NCBI GenBank assembly: GCA_026826555.1
Contig: JAKSZT010053769.1
Span: 4,122,505-4,186,504 of the forward strand
Origin: Tolypeutes matacus
Lineage: Eukaryota; Chordata; Mammalia; Cingulata; Chlamyphoridae
Direction of reading: 5' to 3'
Length of the DNA: 64,000 nucleotides
Shown here piece after piece: positions 36,801 to 46,239 of this stretch. The stretch's first letter is position 1. Every line of letters starts with the position of its first letter. The translations under genes were made by a program, and so were the position numbers. The notes beneath the pieces were generated by a model that ran no database searches, was not told the DNA's origin, and worked only from the letters and a program-made list of their open reading frames with translations.

Positions 36801-39800
36801 GCCCTGAACCAGGAGCAACAGGTAAGCAAAGGCTTTTTCCTTCCACTTTATTATACCATGTAGTATGAGTATGGGGCAGGGGGTGGGGGGAAGTAATTTA
36901 TTCCTGTTCGACTGTCATTGTCACTCTAAATAACTAAAATCTCTTGCACTATTTTCATCCTGCAAAAAGATGTTTACCTCATCTTCTCCAAACATTATGC
37001 AAGGGAACATTTGTTTCAGAATGTTTGTGTTTCCCTTGTAGCAACTATTCTTTTCACAGTCTAATTTATACAGGAATATGGATCTCTGTCTTGGGGCAAT
37101 GGTTGTAAACTTTGTCCTGGTAAATTCTGAGAATTATACCTTTAACCCAAGTGCTTCTTTTAAATTGCACATAAAAAGACTTTTTCATTCTTGGGGTAGA
37201 CATAGTGCCTTAATGTTTGTTGCAGATTGAGGGGTGGGCCTTTGAAAAGTTTTAATGGTCTTTTAAAGAATATTTTATTTTAGGTATGCTTAGTACTAAA
37301 AATTACGGACTCTAGCTTTATCATTTTATTCAGAGATGACACATTTTAACATATATTAAATACATTTTCCAGGGTCAGCTTCTTGAAGTTGGGTGGAACA
37401 ATACAGCAAGTGCTCGAAATGACATCCAGAGAAATTTAAACTGCTGTGGGTTCCGAACTTTTAACCCAAATGGCACCTGTCTGGCTGTAAGTACAAAGTA
37501 TAAAATATATATATATATTTGGAAACATATTGCATCCAGGTAAATAACAATTAACTGGAAAAAATTAACTTTCTGATGCTGAATTATATTTTATTATTGC
37601 CTACTATTTCCTACATTGTATAGTTGCCTGTTTTCAAATACCCACCATTGGGAGTGCTGAATATTCCATGGCCCTGCCAGACACAGATGCATTTGGTCAT
37701 TGCCCCTAATTCCATCCCACTCTGCTCCTAGAACAAGTTGTGAAAGAGAAATAATAGCAAATCAGTCTTAGAGATTCAGGAGTAGTGTGTAAAGATCTTG
37801 GTTTTGAACTTTTTGGGGAAGGTAGGAGGAGAGTAATCTGTACTAAACTGGGCTTTAAAAAAAAATTAGAGAAGACGTAGATTTACAGGAAAATCATGTA
37901 GAAAGTACAGAGTTCCCATATATCCCCTACACACACACACACACACGCACACACTAATGTTGATGAAACATTGTTATAAGTATACTATTAATTATAGCCC
38001 ATAGATTACATTGGGGTTCATTGTGTTGTACAGTTTTATGGTTTTAAAAATTTTTATTCTGGTAACATATACCAACTAAAATTTCTCCTTTAAACCACAT
38101 TCAAATATACAATTCAGTGGTGTTTATTACATTCACATTGTTGTGCTACCACCACTACCACTAAACTGGGCTTCTTAATCAGCTAAACGTCTCCAGGATG
38201 CAGAACACATAGAGCTGCCTTTTTCCTCTCTGCCTTCCCCACCGCAGCTTTGTCCCCTTTCTGTTTAGGAGCTGAGCTGGCGATGCACCTGTTAGAGCCC
38301 TCCTGGTATCCCATGCCAAGACACTTATCTCCAAGATCCAACCAGATTCTGCATGAGGATGGCCTAAGGGCCTGGCTCTGCTGGAAAGTCTGCACAAGTT
38401 TATATTTTGGAGAAACTCCTATTCACACCTCTCAGGGCCCTGAGCTGGTTTCCCCTCAGGATTTCTCTTTTGTGGGATTAACTTTTCCTCACAGCTGCCT
38501 GTATTAGTTATCTATTGCTTTGTAACACAGTTAACACAAACTTACCAGCCTAAAACAACATCACCCATTTATCATCTCCCAGTTTCCATGGGTCAGAGCC
38601 TCGAGTACGGGATAGCTGAGTAATCTGCTCAGGGTCTCACTAGGCTGAAATCAAGGTGTCACCTGTGACTCTGATTGCATCTGTGGCCAGAGATCTTCTT
38701 CCAAGCTCACTGGTTGTTGGAAGAATTCAGTTCCTTGTGGTTGCAGGACTGAGGTCCCCACTTTCTTGTTGGATGTCACCTGGGGGTCTCTCTCAACATC
38801 TAGAGACAGCTTTCAGGTCCTAACTATGTGGCCGTCTCAGAACATGGCAACATCAAGCCAGCATGAGAATCTTTTTCTCTGGCCTGCTAAAACTGAGTCT
38901 TACATAATGCAATATAATCATGGGAGTGACTAGCCCAGCATATTCACAAGTCCTGCCCACACTCAACAGGAGGGATTATACAGTGCATGTGCACTGGGGA
39001 ATATCTTGGGTGCTATCTTGGAATTCTGCCGACCACAGGGCTAAAGATGCTGACTAAAGAGCCAAGGCAGTAAATCAGATATAATATTCCCCAACACTAA
39101 TTTTATTTCATTTTATTTTATTTTTGCAGTTTATATATGCTTTTTATAAATCGACACAGAAATAAAAGTTCTTTCTTTAATTGATACAGAGCTGTACTAA
39201 AAGTGGTCACCCATGCTTACCATGTGCTCCGATAATAGGAGAGTATGCTGGAGAGGTTTTAAGATTTGTTGGCGGCATTGGCCTCTTCTTCAGTTTTACA
39301 GAGGTAAGTGAAAATAACTCAAGATTTTTCCTCCTCTGTCACAGGGATCCCTGTTCATATAGCAACAGGGGGTATGGTATTTTACTTTAGCATGGCACCT
39401 AATTTTTGGAATGGATCAGTGGGTATTTGCATTGAGAAATTAGCATTGTTAAGGTAGGAGCCCTGGCCTTGGAACCAGAAGACCTGGCTTCTGCTCTGAA
39501 ATCTAGCATTCACTTTGTGACAGATGGTAAAATGCTTGAGCTTTCATGTAAAATTTAATGAATAAATAAATGAGGAGCTTAGATTGCATGGTTTCTAAGG
39601 TCTCTTCTAGCTCTAGAGTTTTTTGATATTATAAATTTTAATTGAATTTTAGAATAGGTAAGACATTCACATTCTTTAACACATATTAATATATAAAATA
39701 TAGTATGCACTTAAATATCTATATATAAAGGTATTCTTTGATTTTGCCTTCTAGCCCATCCTCTATTTTTCCCTGTTCCCAGCCTTTCAAAACCTATAGG

Positions 39801-41462
39801 TAACCACCATTATTAAGTTTTTATGTATATAATATATATTTATGCTATTTTAGTATATATTATATTAATTGATCATTTTTTTTCTTTAACTCATAAGTTC
39901 CATACTATTTTATGGAGATAATATTATAAGTACTTAAAATGAATACACAAAATTGTTTATTGTTTATAACAGCATACCTTTGAACCAGCTTGTCTTCATC
40001 AGTAATGAACAGGTCAAACTAAGGTATATCATATAGGAGCAAATCCATAAGCAAATGGTTATGGATTCAGGAGCTGCACCATTTGGGTTAGAAACCTTGT
40101 TCCATGTTTATTAACTGTGCAACTTTGGGCAAGTTGCTAAACCTTTCCATTCTTCTGTTTCCTCACCTGTAGGTAAGATTGAATTAGTTTTTGTGAACTA
40201 TATAGAACAGTGTCTAGCATAGAGTACTCTTTATGTGTTTGTTATATAAATTCCTTTTCGTTCCTCCATCAGACAGCAGACTCCGAAGGGATGACTATGG
40301 TCAATGGAGAAAATTTAGTACTTAGTGCAATTTCCCTAGAAGTAATTAAATTGCTAATGGGTGGCTATGCAGTCAAATAAAAAAAAATTCAGAGTAAAAG
40401 GCAGCACAGACTTGTTCCATTAAATTTGTGTGTATTTTCAATCTAAGAAGGTAGAATTTTTGATTATTTAAAATGAATTGATTTTGAAGTAGCAGGAACA
40501 AAACACATTTCTTAATAAAAACATAGACTCTGTTAGTTAACTTTTAGTGAACCTTACGTGGACAATAGCACATTAACAGCTCAGCACTTTTCTAAAATTA
40601 TAGGGTCCCCTTAGAGAGATAGGAACTATATGTATTTTTTATAATCTGTGTCAGCAACTATAATTATTATGGGATTTTTGCTACTGCTTAATTTTTAACA
40701 AAACCAGTTTTATTCCTGAATTATCAAAATATACATTTTTGCTATTCAGACTATTCAGTGTTTGTAGTAATTACTACAGCTACTGTAATCAGTTACCACA
40801 CATTTAGTGGCTTAAAATATCTTAATAAGCCGGAAATCTAAATTGGATTTGCAAGACTCCATTCCTTCCCAAGGCTCTAGGGGAGAATCTGTTTCCTTGC
40901 ATTTTCAACTTTTAGAGGCCACCTACATTCCAACTTGTGGCCTTTTCTTCCTTCTTCAAAGACAGCAGTGTAGCATCTTCTCTCTCTGACTCTGCTTCTG
41001 TCATCACACTGCCTTTGACCCTCCTGCCTCCCTCATATAAGGACCCTTATGATTACATTACGAACCCACCTGCATAATCCAAGATAATCTCCTTACCTCA
41101 AAATCCTTATTAAATCACATCTGCAGAGTCCCTTTTTATGGAAGGTAACATTCTCAGGCTCCAGGGGTTAGGACGTGGACATCTTTGGGGGGCCATTATT
41201 CTCTGTCTACCATGGTGTTCATGTTCATTTTTTCTTAGGACTTCACATTTAGTTTTCAGAAAGAAATAGAAATCTCTCGCCTTAGAACAAACAATGCACA
41301 ATGCTTAAGAGATTCTACAGTTATCTTATTGATAAACTAAATACAACTGTTACCTAATTTTTTTTTTTCCTTCTTCTTCTATTCTAGATCCTGGGCGTCT
41401 GGTTGACATACAGATACAGGAACCAGAAAGATCCTCGTGCTAATCCTAGTGCATTCCTTTGA
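15595..41462 (+). CDS. TSPAN13: TSPAN13, tetraspanin-13, complete six-exon coding region
   Basis: The coding exons are 15595-15657, 35908-36075, 36741-36821, 37373-37486, 39190-39303 and 41388-41462. All joints have GT donors and AG acceptors, all are phase 0, and the sum is 204 codons plus TGA, the length known for mammalian TSPAN13. The product is a four-pass membrane protein: TM1 about residues 15-39, TM2 45-68, TM3 73-98, TM4 167-189. The large extracellular loop has the tetraspanin CCG motif at 128-130 and further cysteines at 140, 144, 151 and 154, six in all. Sequons for N-glycosylation are at N113 (NNT) and N137 (NGT). The N-terminus is cysteine-rich (C3, C8, C12, C14), as expected for tetraspanin palmitoylation. 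Family knowledge: tetraspanins organise membrane microdomains; the specific partners cannot be read here. No frameshift or premature stop was found. Confidence 0.97.
16390..16600 (+). repeat. MIR-like fragment in TSPAN13 intron 1
   Basis: TTTATTGATTACCTCCCACG ... AAGGTAACAGACCAAAAAG ... GGGGAGTCAGGATTGGAACC follows the full MIR order. Confidence 0.6.
18801..20638 (-). mobile_element. 5'-truncated L1 (ORF2 3' part and 3' UTR) with nested DAS-SINE
   Basis: The minus-strand frames at 20030-19320 and 19419-18997 encode the L1 ORF2 C-terminal region (for example [10 protein letters not shown] and LGIYPEEL). They are in different frames, so one frameshift lies near 19320-19419. The poly(A) end is the T-rich stretch at 18801-18828. 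Target duplications GGAAAATGACTTTT (18787-18800) and GGAAAATGGCTTTT (from 20639) match 13 of 14. The element is defective and lacks ORF1 and the reverse transcriptase N-terminal region. Confidence 0.92.
20154..20364 (-). mobile_element. DAS-SINE inserted in the L1
   Basis: Minus-strand monomer with head GGGAAGCGGCTGTGGCTC, ending in an (AAAT)n/A-rich tail. The flanks share TACCATGCTGTTTT (14 bp) as target duplication. It is younger than the L1 that it splits. Confidence 0.92.
22326..22812 (+). mobile_element. Solo LTR, ERVL-like, probably xenarthran
   Basis: Begins TGTGATACCCTTTG and ends GGCTGACTAATACAA. It contains the block GACCATCTTGCTTCAACCG and a TATAAA-like motif late in the element. 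No internal retroviral sequence is adjacent. Confidence 0.6.
22915..23218 (+). repeat. Ancient interspersed repeat, left half, split by the provirus
   Basis: The text GTGGAGATGTCCAGTAG ... GGAGCCAGTAAAGGAGCC is a common old mammalian repeat. It resumes at about 28012-28175 (TGAGAAGGAATGGCTGGCCAGG ... CTAAGAATTGATCC), so the ERVL provirus landed inside it. Family not named with confidence. Confidence 0.6.
23219..23633 (-). repeat. Provirus 3' LTR
   Basis: Same ends as the other LTR (TGTATTAG ... TTAGCCTAACCA on the + strand). Differs from it by substitutions and indels, notably in the segment before the AAGGCATTCAACTGATTGGA block. Confidence 0.88.
23982..24203 (-). pseudogene. Provirus terminal pol segment
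   Basis: The minus-strand frame contains [20 protein letters not shown], which I recognise as the C-terminal pol region of ERVL-type elements. The distance to the RT shows that most of the integrase is missing. Confidence 0.6.
24769..25300 (-). pseudogene. Provirus reverse transcriptase remnant
   Basis: The frame at 25209-24769 covers the fingers-palm region: VDYRKLNQ, the catalytic-aspartate segment [21 protein letters not shown] and [10 protein letters not shown]. The upstream RT segment (about 25300-25215) is in another frame, so a small deletion near 25210-25220 breaks the gene. Thumb and RNase H traces continue to about 24313 in further broken frames. Confidence 0.85.
25321..25353 (-). 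mobile_element. Probable poly(A)-tail-only insertion
   Basis: 33 bp of ATT/T-rich sequence lies between two identical 13-bp copies of CAGTATTGCTTTT (25308-25320 and 25354-25366) within the pol region. This is what L1-mediated insertion of little more than a poly(A) tail would leave. Confidence 0.6.
25520..25816 (-). pseudogene. Provirus aspartic protease remnant
   Basis: The minus-strand frame has the retroviral protease active-site context [12 protein letters not shown]. It follows gag and precedes reverse transcriptase, the normal order. Confidence 0.8.
26121..26752 (-). pseudogene. Provirus gag remnant
   Basis: Two minus-strand frames (26752-26447 and 26417-26121) encode capsid-like text ([19 protein letters not shown] and later [17 protein letters not shown]). 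They are interrupted by frameshift or stops and no full gag frame survives. Confidence 0.7.
27570..27584 (-). promoter_or_regulatory. Provirus primer-binding site, Leu-tRNA type
   Basis: On the minus strand TGGTACCGAAGTGG begins two bases inside the 5' LTR edge. It matches, with one base missing, the Leu-tRNA 3' end used by ERVL elements. Confidence 0.7.
27587..28006 (-). repeat. Provirus 5' LTR
   Basis: TGTATTAGGGTTCGCTAGGG to ATTAGCCTAACA on the + strand. It matches the 3' LTR over its length and lies next to the primer-binding site at 27570-27584. Confidence 0.88.
28012..28175 (+). repeat. Ancient interspersed repeat, right half
   Basis: Continuation of the repeat ending at 23218 (GAGAAGGAATGGCTGGCCAGG ... 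AGATGAGGACTAAGAATTG). Confidence 0.55.
28180..28320. repeat. L2/MIR-like fragment
   Basis: AAGGGCCAGGTCCCAG ... TGCCCAGCACAGCCCTGGCA ... GGCACTTACTTAATTGACTGAAGG resembles the 3' end of L2. Confidence 0.5.
28825..29645 (-). mobile_element. L1 5'-UTR fragment with tandem monomers
   Basis: The minus strand begins at 29645 with the same 5' end as the L1 at 1203 (AAGATGGTGGACTAG versus AAGATGGTGGACAAGG). About 820 bp of GC-rich 5' UTR follows and then stops, with no ORF and no poly(A) end. Within it two repeats of about 183 bp (about 28938-29120 and 29121-29303) each run from GGAGAGAGAG to ATTGTTGAGGA. Confidence 0.75.
29732..30402 (+). mobile_element. MLT1-like (MaLR) LTR split by a DAS-SINE
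   Basis: Strong agreement with MLT1 order: CCCCAAAGATGTCCATG, ATCTTGAGATGGGGAGAT, AGTGGGCCCAATATAATCA, GCCAAGGAATGCAGATGGCC, TTGTTTTAAGCCACAAAGTTTG, end AACTAATACAC. The SINE at 29965 interrupts it. Confidence 0.85.
29965..30127 (+). mobile_element. Young DAS-SINE in the MLT1-like LTR
   Basis: Monomer with head GGGAAGCGGCTGTGGCTC and an A tail, flanked by the perfect 15-bp duplication AGTAAGAGAGATTTA (29950-29964 and 30128-30142). The frame at 30314-29985 (-) merely spans SINE and LTR. Confidence 0.95.
30403..30910. other. TSPAN13 intron 1 segment, nothing recognised
   Basis: No exon or clear repeat. Confidence 0.4.
30915..31380. mobile_element. MLT2-like LTR fragment
   Basis: CACAAACTCGGTGGCTTAAA, AACAGAAATTTATTCTCTCC and TTATAAGGACACTTGTGATGG match a common ERVL LTR pattern also seen at 32105 and 40775. 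Confidence 0.6.
31543..31859 (-). mobile_element. hAT (Charlie/MER1-type) element
   Basis: The right end AAAAAGTTTACCGACCCCTG is a classic terminal repeat of this group. Internal CAGTGTCCATAAACAAAGC and GGAACACAGCCACCACTCA also fit. The flanks TTCTAGAT (31535-31542) and TTCTAGTA (31860-31867) agree at 6 of 8 and contain TCTA. Confidence 0.75.
32105..32652. mobile_element. MLT2-like LTR split by a DAS-type SINE
   Basis: TTTCCTAGGACTACTGTAAC, CACAAACTGGGCAGC and the end GATTCAACCCATAACA agree with the same LTR pattern as 30915. Confidence 0.65.
32321..32414 (-). mobile_element. Short, older DAS-type SINE
   Basis: Minus strand: GGGGAGCGGATGTAGCTCAA head, B-box-like GGGTTCAATCCCC, then an A tail. 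About 95 bp, monomeric and lacking the extended body of the young copies. Confidence 0.75.
32660..33850. other. TSPAN13 intron 1 segment, mostly unassigned
   Basis: No exon. A (CA)n microsatellite at about 33831-33853 is the only clear element. Confidence 0.5.
33861..33940 (-). mobile_element. Short DAS-type SINE
   Basis: Minus strand CAGGGAGTGTAGCTCAGTGG with B-box GGGTTCGTTCCC. It lies directly after the CA/TA microsatellite and is probably truncated. Confidence 0.65.
34241..35162 (-). mobile_element. Composite retroposon copy B: L1-type 3' UTR with embedded DAS-SINE dimer
   Basis: Same order, ends and SINE position as copy A at 5151-6056, with scattered substitutions and small indels. 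It has its own target duplication TGATCATTTTT (34230-34240 and 35163-35173), so it arrived by retroposition as one unit. The L1 3' end has AATAAA and an A-run at the low-coordinate side. Confidence 0.8.
34471..34948 (-). mobile_element. Dimeric DAS-SINE inside composite copy B
   Basis: Head GGGGGACGGATGTGGCTCGG from 34948, second head near 34690 (GGAACTAAGGTGGCGC), tail at about 34485. It includes an extra duplicated GCCTGGCGG-type segment at about 34765-34830 compared with copy A. Confidence 0.75.
35410..35700 (+). repeat. Ancient interspersed repeat fragment
   Basis: Same broad family as 52330-53520 (TTGAGTGTTCTCCAGGCGCC ... GATATACAGAGGTGGAACAG). Family not named. Confidence 0.45.
35908..36075 (+). 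CDS. TSPAN13: TSPAN13 coding exon 2 (TM1-TM2)
   Basis: The acceptor is TTCTCTTGCAG and the donor is GTATCC after the Phe-Phe pair. The exon has 56 codons (residues 22-77). It holds the rest of TM1, the short first extracellular loop and all of TM2 up to the small cytosolic loop containing KHHQ. Confidence 0.96.
36741..36821 (+). CDS. TSPAN13: TSPAN13 coding exon 3 (TM3)
   Basis: The acceptor is TAACCCTCAG and the donor is GTAAGC. The exon has 27 codons (residues 78-104), most of TM3 and the start of the large extracellular loop. It is too short to stand out as a reading frame and was found by splice sites and by the protein it encodes. Confidence 0.95.
37373..37486 (+). CDS. TSPAN13: TSPAN13 coding exon 4 (large extracellular loop, CCG motif)
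   Basis: The acceptor is TTTTCCAG and the donor is GTAAGT. The exon has 38 codons (residues 105-142). It carries the CCG signature at 128-130 and both N-glycosylation sequons (N113, N137). The stretch after CCG reads [10 protein letters not shown], the part of the protein most likely to vary between species. Confidence 0.95.
37855..38165 (-). mobile_element. L1 3'-UTR-like fragment in TSPAN13 intron 4
   Basis: AGAGTTCCCATATATCCCC and TTAAACCACATTCAAATATACAATTCAGTGG are old-L1 3' text. An (AC)n run sits at 37930-37952. Confidence 0.6.
38500..39040. mobile_element. LTR-like interspersed repeat in TSPAN13 intron 4
   Basis: Starts TGTATTAGTTATCTATTGC and contains AATCAAGGTGTC, CCAAGCTCACTGGTTGTTGG and GAACATGGCAACATC, a familiar mammalian dispersed repeat. 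Class not verified. Confidence 0.5.
39190..39303 (+). CDS. TSPAN13: TSPAN13 coding exon 5 (end of loop, TM4)
   Basis: The acceptor is TTGATACAG and the donor is GTAAGT. The exon has 38 codons (residues 143-180), with loop cysteines C144, C151 and C154 and then the start of TM4 ([13 protein letters not shown]). Confidence 0.95.
39304..41387 (+). other. TSPAN13: TSPAN13 intron 5
   Basis: Donor GTAAGT and acceptor TTCTAG. Contains old L1-like 3' text (39640-39840), an inverted MIR-like piece (about 40080-40230) and an MLT2-like fragment (40775-41215). Confidence 0.8.
40775..41215. mobile_element. MLT2-like LTR fragment
   Basis: ACCACACATTTAGTGGCTTA, TATAAGGACCCTTATGATTAC and CAGGGGTTAGGACGTGGACA match the LTR pattern of 30915 and 32105. 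Confidence 0.6.
41388..41462 (+). CDS. TSPAN13: TSPAN13 coding exon 6 (C-terminus and stop)
   Basis: A long pyrimidine tract and CTATTCTAG precede it. It has 24 codons and TGA (residues 181-204): the end of TM4 and a short basic cytosolic tail ending PSAFL. The 3' UTR follows directly. Confidence 0.96.
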   Translation: MLGVWLTYRYRNQKDPRANPSAFL

Positions 41463-42470
41463 GAAAACAAGGAAAAATCTTTCATATTCTGATTTCGTTC
41501 AGTTTCTCTTAACTTTAAGTTAAGCTATTTTGCCCATTTAAGAAAATAGTATCTGAAAAATTACATTATTGACAGTGGAATTATATATTTCTACTCTACA
41601 TTTCTTTTAAAAGTTTTTGTTTTTCCATTGCTAAAGGAAAAAAAAATTGAAACTTGTGATCTTCTCTGTGAACCTCAGTAGTACCTATAACCTACTGTGT
41701 ATATGGCATCTGGCACTGTCCACTGTGGCCTTTCTTAGCATTTGTATCTGCAGAAAAACTTTGTATGGCACTATTGTGTTGATAATATCAAGATTCTAAA
41801 TATACATCTCACTGAAATAATTGTAGGTGGCACTGTGCTGTGTAGATAGTTCCTAATGGGAAAAGAGTTGAGGTTTATTAAAGCCAGAACCTATGATATT
41901 CTATTAGGTTAAGTTCAGAATGGGAAATACAAATTCCCAATTTTTTTTTTTTTCTTTTTTTTTTTGCCTTTTTACGAAAGATGTGTTGTGGTGAAAACTG
42001 TTACTATCAAGTGATAATTTAGTTCTAGTAATCTTTTAGGATTACATTATTGTATTCTAGAAATAGCTACATCTTTAGGAAAGTATTGGTTTAGTTTTTG
42101 GACTTTTACAGGTAAGTGCAAAGGAGAAGTGGTCTCATGAAATGTTCTAATGTATAACATTTACCTTCAGCTTTCAAAATGGAATGAATTTGGGTAATTC
42201 AGAAAGTATATATAGTCTTGATTATCCTTTTATAACAATTTGAGTCCAAAAGACTGCATTTTTAAACAAGTTACTAATGTGTTGGCTGATGTAGCAAAAA
42301 GATATTTGATTATCTGAAATACCTTTTTCATGAAATTTCTCAGTATTGTAACAGCAACTTGTCAAATCCAAACATATTTGAATATGCTCTCCCCATAATT
42401 TGAAATTGAAATAGTATTGTGGTTCTGTATATTATATTAAAAAACATTAAAGGATGGAAACCTTTGGGTT
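41463..42470 (+). other. TSPAN13: TSPAN13 3' untranslated region
   Basis: About 1 kb of AT-rich sequence after the TGA, containing an interrupted T-run at about 41940-41966. No repeat was recognised. The end is inferred from two ATTAAA hexamers at 42436 and 42446. The length is consistent with the roughly 1-kb 3' UTR expected for this gene, but the cleavage site cannot be seen. Confidence 0.7.
42436..42451 (+). terminator. TSPAN13: Paired ATTAAA polyadenylation hexamers of TSPAN13
   Basis: ATTAAA occurs at 42436-42441 and again at 42446-42451, followed within about 35 nt by a GT/T-rich stretch (TTTGGGTTCTCTTTGTCTG). ATTAAA is the commonest variant of AATAAA. No AATAAA was noticed nearby. Confidence 0.6.
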
Positions 42471-43186
42471 CTCTTTGTCTGACTTAGAGCTGGGTATTGT
42501 TATCTTAATGTATAATCAATCCATAGAAAAGGACTTCTATCACTAGTGTTTATTGGTAGTCATCCCCATATCCTTTCTTGAAATCTATCATATTTAATAT
42601 CATCACCATGGTGAGAAAGGTTCTTTAAGAGAAGAGCCACTTTTATATAGGAAAATATATATAAGTTCTTTCTCATTACCAAAAACATCAAATTTCTTGT
42701 CTCACATTCTGTACAGAATGTGATATTTTATTCATAATAGTCTTGATACGTTTTAGACTAGCTGAATGTTATATTCAGTCTTTCAAGAAACTGAATTGTG
42801 ACAATTCCTTGATGTCATATGAGTTCTGGGGCAACCCAAAAGATGCTCCCACTTGTACCATGAGATGAGATTGTAAGGGGTCATGAAGGAAGTGAGATTT
42901 TTGAACTCCATCTTCCATTAAGGCATTCTGTGTTTTCTGTTTGCTTTGTTACATTTTGAAGTTCCCATGAGGTTCTGGAATCCCCTAATATGATACTTTT
43001 CTTGGTACAAGTGAATATGCATGAAAAGGACTATTCCAGAGAACCAGCCTTGGGTTTGTGTTCTAATTGCAATGGTCTTATTTGGGTCAACCCCGTTACA
43101 AATCAGGGTCTGGGAAGGATGAATCTTTAGAGCTATTAAACTGTAGGATTGTAAGAGTGGTAATAACTGATGACTAGCCACTGGGG

Positions 43187-43206
43187 GGTGGTGGTGGTGG
43201 TGGTGG
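43187..43206. repeat. GGT microsatellite
   Basis: Short (GGT)n tract between the two genes. It gives a poly-His frame on the minus strand. Confidence 0.8.
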
Positions 43207-46200
43207 GATATGTTTTCAAGCACATGGGGCAGCTCTGTCAAATTAATCTGGACTTTCCATTCTCTCAGGAAGATCGGAAGGTAATGAATTATTACCCAAA
43301 CCCTTCTATGAGGTTTCTTGTAATCTTTGTTTGATCTGGGTACAGACAGACACATGCCTTCAAGTCCATAGGTGTCCTAATGCCCATTGGGAAGGCTCTT
43401 CTTAGGTCCATCCTGAATCCTGTGTGGGGAGCCTGTGGGAAGGTCAGGCTGATCCCAGGGTTACAGGAGGGTCACTGCCCCTGTGCATAGAAGAACTTAC
43501 CCACAAGCATGGCGTGGGAGAGGCAAGTCAGACCAGTGTCTGTCCTTGAACTACAACAGATAGTTGTAAGACAAATCCAAGACCCCACTTCTCCTTTCTT
43601 CTAAAGCAAGCATTTCTGTGTAAAAAGAACTATGCTACTTTAAGGTTTTTTCTCTCTTATTCCTATATACATATTCCACCTAGTGGACTGTTCCTTAGAG
43701 TATTTGCCCCATCAGCTTTGATGTTGAAGTTGAGATTTCGACTAGAGAATATAATGCTGATACAAAGAAAAGAATGTTAGGCTATGATTTCCAAAATGTG
43801 ACCTCATGTGGATTAAATTCATCTCCCTGTTATTTATGTAACAATGCCTTTGGTATGAAAACCAGTTCTTCATGTTTCCTAAGTAATATACTGCTGAATG
43901 GAACCTTTCAGAGAAGGAAAGGAAACCAGAAGAAGTGTGATTTTCAGTTCTTAGTTTCCTTAAGCAAAAACCTACAATTTTTTTTTTTTTTTTACCTATT
44001 TGTTTACTTTAAGTTTATTCATTATTTTGAAAATACACTAAGTAAATACTTGAAACTATTTCACTCTTAGCTGGGTTTAAAAAAAAATTAGAATTATATT
44101 TTCACACAGTATTTCACAGGAGGAAAGTACTTTCAGGCATTGTGATTAGACAAATATGAACATTAACGTGTGAATTATTTTGTCTTAGAGATGACAATAA
44201 AGTTCAATGCTAATTTTTCCAGATTTTCCCATTAGTGAGGGGATTTGCATGAAGTTGTTGTTCTGTGCTTGGGTATGTTTGGGGACTAGCAGATAATTTT
44301 TAAACTGTGTTCTCTTTGCCAAATGCAATTACAATACGTGTTGTTGGGAACTACTTTCTAAACAACCAGCACTGACTGCCCTTCATGCTCCACCCAACAA
44401 TAAGTTGAGAGTAAGAGAGAAAGGGGGGAGGGGTGGGAAGACAACAGAGCTCTTCCTGCTGAAGTTCTAGAATGACAGATTACAACCAGGTGATCGAAGT
44501 CAGTGAGCTCTCGAGACCATGGGAAATGTAACTTAGTTCTCATCTACTCTCCTCAGGAAAAAACAAGCCTTTGGAATTCATGAAAAAAATGAGGCTTAAG
44601 GGGGCACCTATGAGTAAAAATAAATGTCAGAGAGTGGACTTTGACTTCACTAGGAGGGTGAAGCCACTCTTGCTTACTTTCAGGATCTTGCTTTTTACAT
44701 GTAGTTGAGGTCATAACTTGGTAAGTCACCTTTTAATAAGTTAGCTTGACTTTACTTGGGCTTTGAAGTCTGATTCCTTGGTGAGGTATGGAAAAAAGTC
44801 CTACTCTTGCCTTACAACTTTTTCTGTTGGCCACTAGGACCTCATCTCACCAGTGATTGCTAAATATAAGGGGACCTTAGTACCTATTTAGGATTACTGA
44901 ATGCGTGGGGAAAAATGGAGGTAGACAGTCATTAGATGATCATTTAAAGAAAACTGCTGTTCTAAAACAGGTAAAAGTGGTTTAACCAGGCATGTTGATA
45001 ATCTGTGTGAATGACTTTCATGGGTGGTTTATGCTAATGGCCTTTTTATTGAGTTATTTGAAATAATGTGCTCTAAAAGTACTCCTCCACTTCCCTGTTG
45101 TAAGAGAAATATATGCTTTCACTTGACATTTATTTAAACACAAATGAAAGATTGTAAGATGGCAATAAAGGGATTTGGTAAAAATAACAGACATTACTAA
45201 TATTTCTATGAGCTTAAAACAAACATTTTCATGTTTGCATATTCGTGCTATTTTTAACCTGTGTGTGTCCACATTTCCTTTAGTTGTAATCATAGCATTG
45301 ACATTCTTAAATTCTTTTTCATTTAGACTTTTTCTTTCTCCATAACGTTCATTCTCTTTTGTCTGACAACATACTGTACTTTATGTTAATATACTATGTA
45401 ACCATTATATTTGGAGATTGCCAGTTTTTAAAATTTGTTTAATAATGTCACCATTGGCATCTTCACAGAACTCTGCTCTGTTGCGTGATCTACCTAGGAT
45501 AAATACTCAGAAGTAGAGGAGACTGGGTCAAAGTCAAGCAATGTCTTTTGACTCTTGCTCTGTGTTGCTTTCTTGCTTTTCTTAGAAAAGCATTTTCCTT
45601 GCAACTTTGACTTTTGATTTCCCAAAGATTTATTTGTATTTTAAAAATTATATGTTAAAATAACATTTTGTCATTCAATAAATTTTAAGAACCTAACAAT
45701 CTTATTTTCACTTCAGTTCAGTGGAAAAAATAAACATTGTCTTGCTCTACTATAGAAAAACTTGAATCATTTTAGAAGTTGCCATTCAAAATACTTGTGT
45801 ATAGAAGTAAAACCTCTTTTTTCCTCCTATTGACCCTCAGAGACCTTTCTAAATGGAATGTTTTCCCTTTTCAGCAAATAGCCACATCATGGAAAAGTTA
45901 CCTGCTTATGGGAAGGGACCTGATTCTCTCTGGTAGTATTTTTGCTGAGAATTTGTATGTCATTCGATCAAAAATATATACACAGCTCCTACTAGTACAA
46001 AGCTCTTTGACAGTCATTGTGAGAGATAGAAAAATACATAAAATATATTCTCTGCTTTGGAAAAATTAATAATTCCAAAGCATCTATTAAAAAGAGAGAG
46101 AAAACCCAAAACAGTTGAGATGAACAATATGCCAAACTACTTTATAAACTATAGCTATTCTGCATTGAAAGAAGTCAGTGGAGGCTGGGATCAGTTCTAG

Positions 46201-46239
46201 TTTTTGTTAGGCAGAATGTATGATTAAAAGTAGCTGAAG

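Noticed and set aside
42918..43355. 145-codon minus frame with a poly-His run
   Set aside because: The His run comes from a GGT microsatellite and there is no domain, splice context or homology I recognise.
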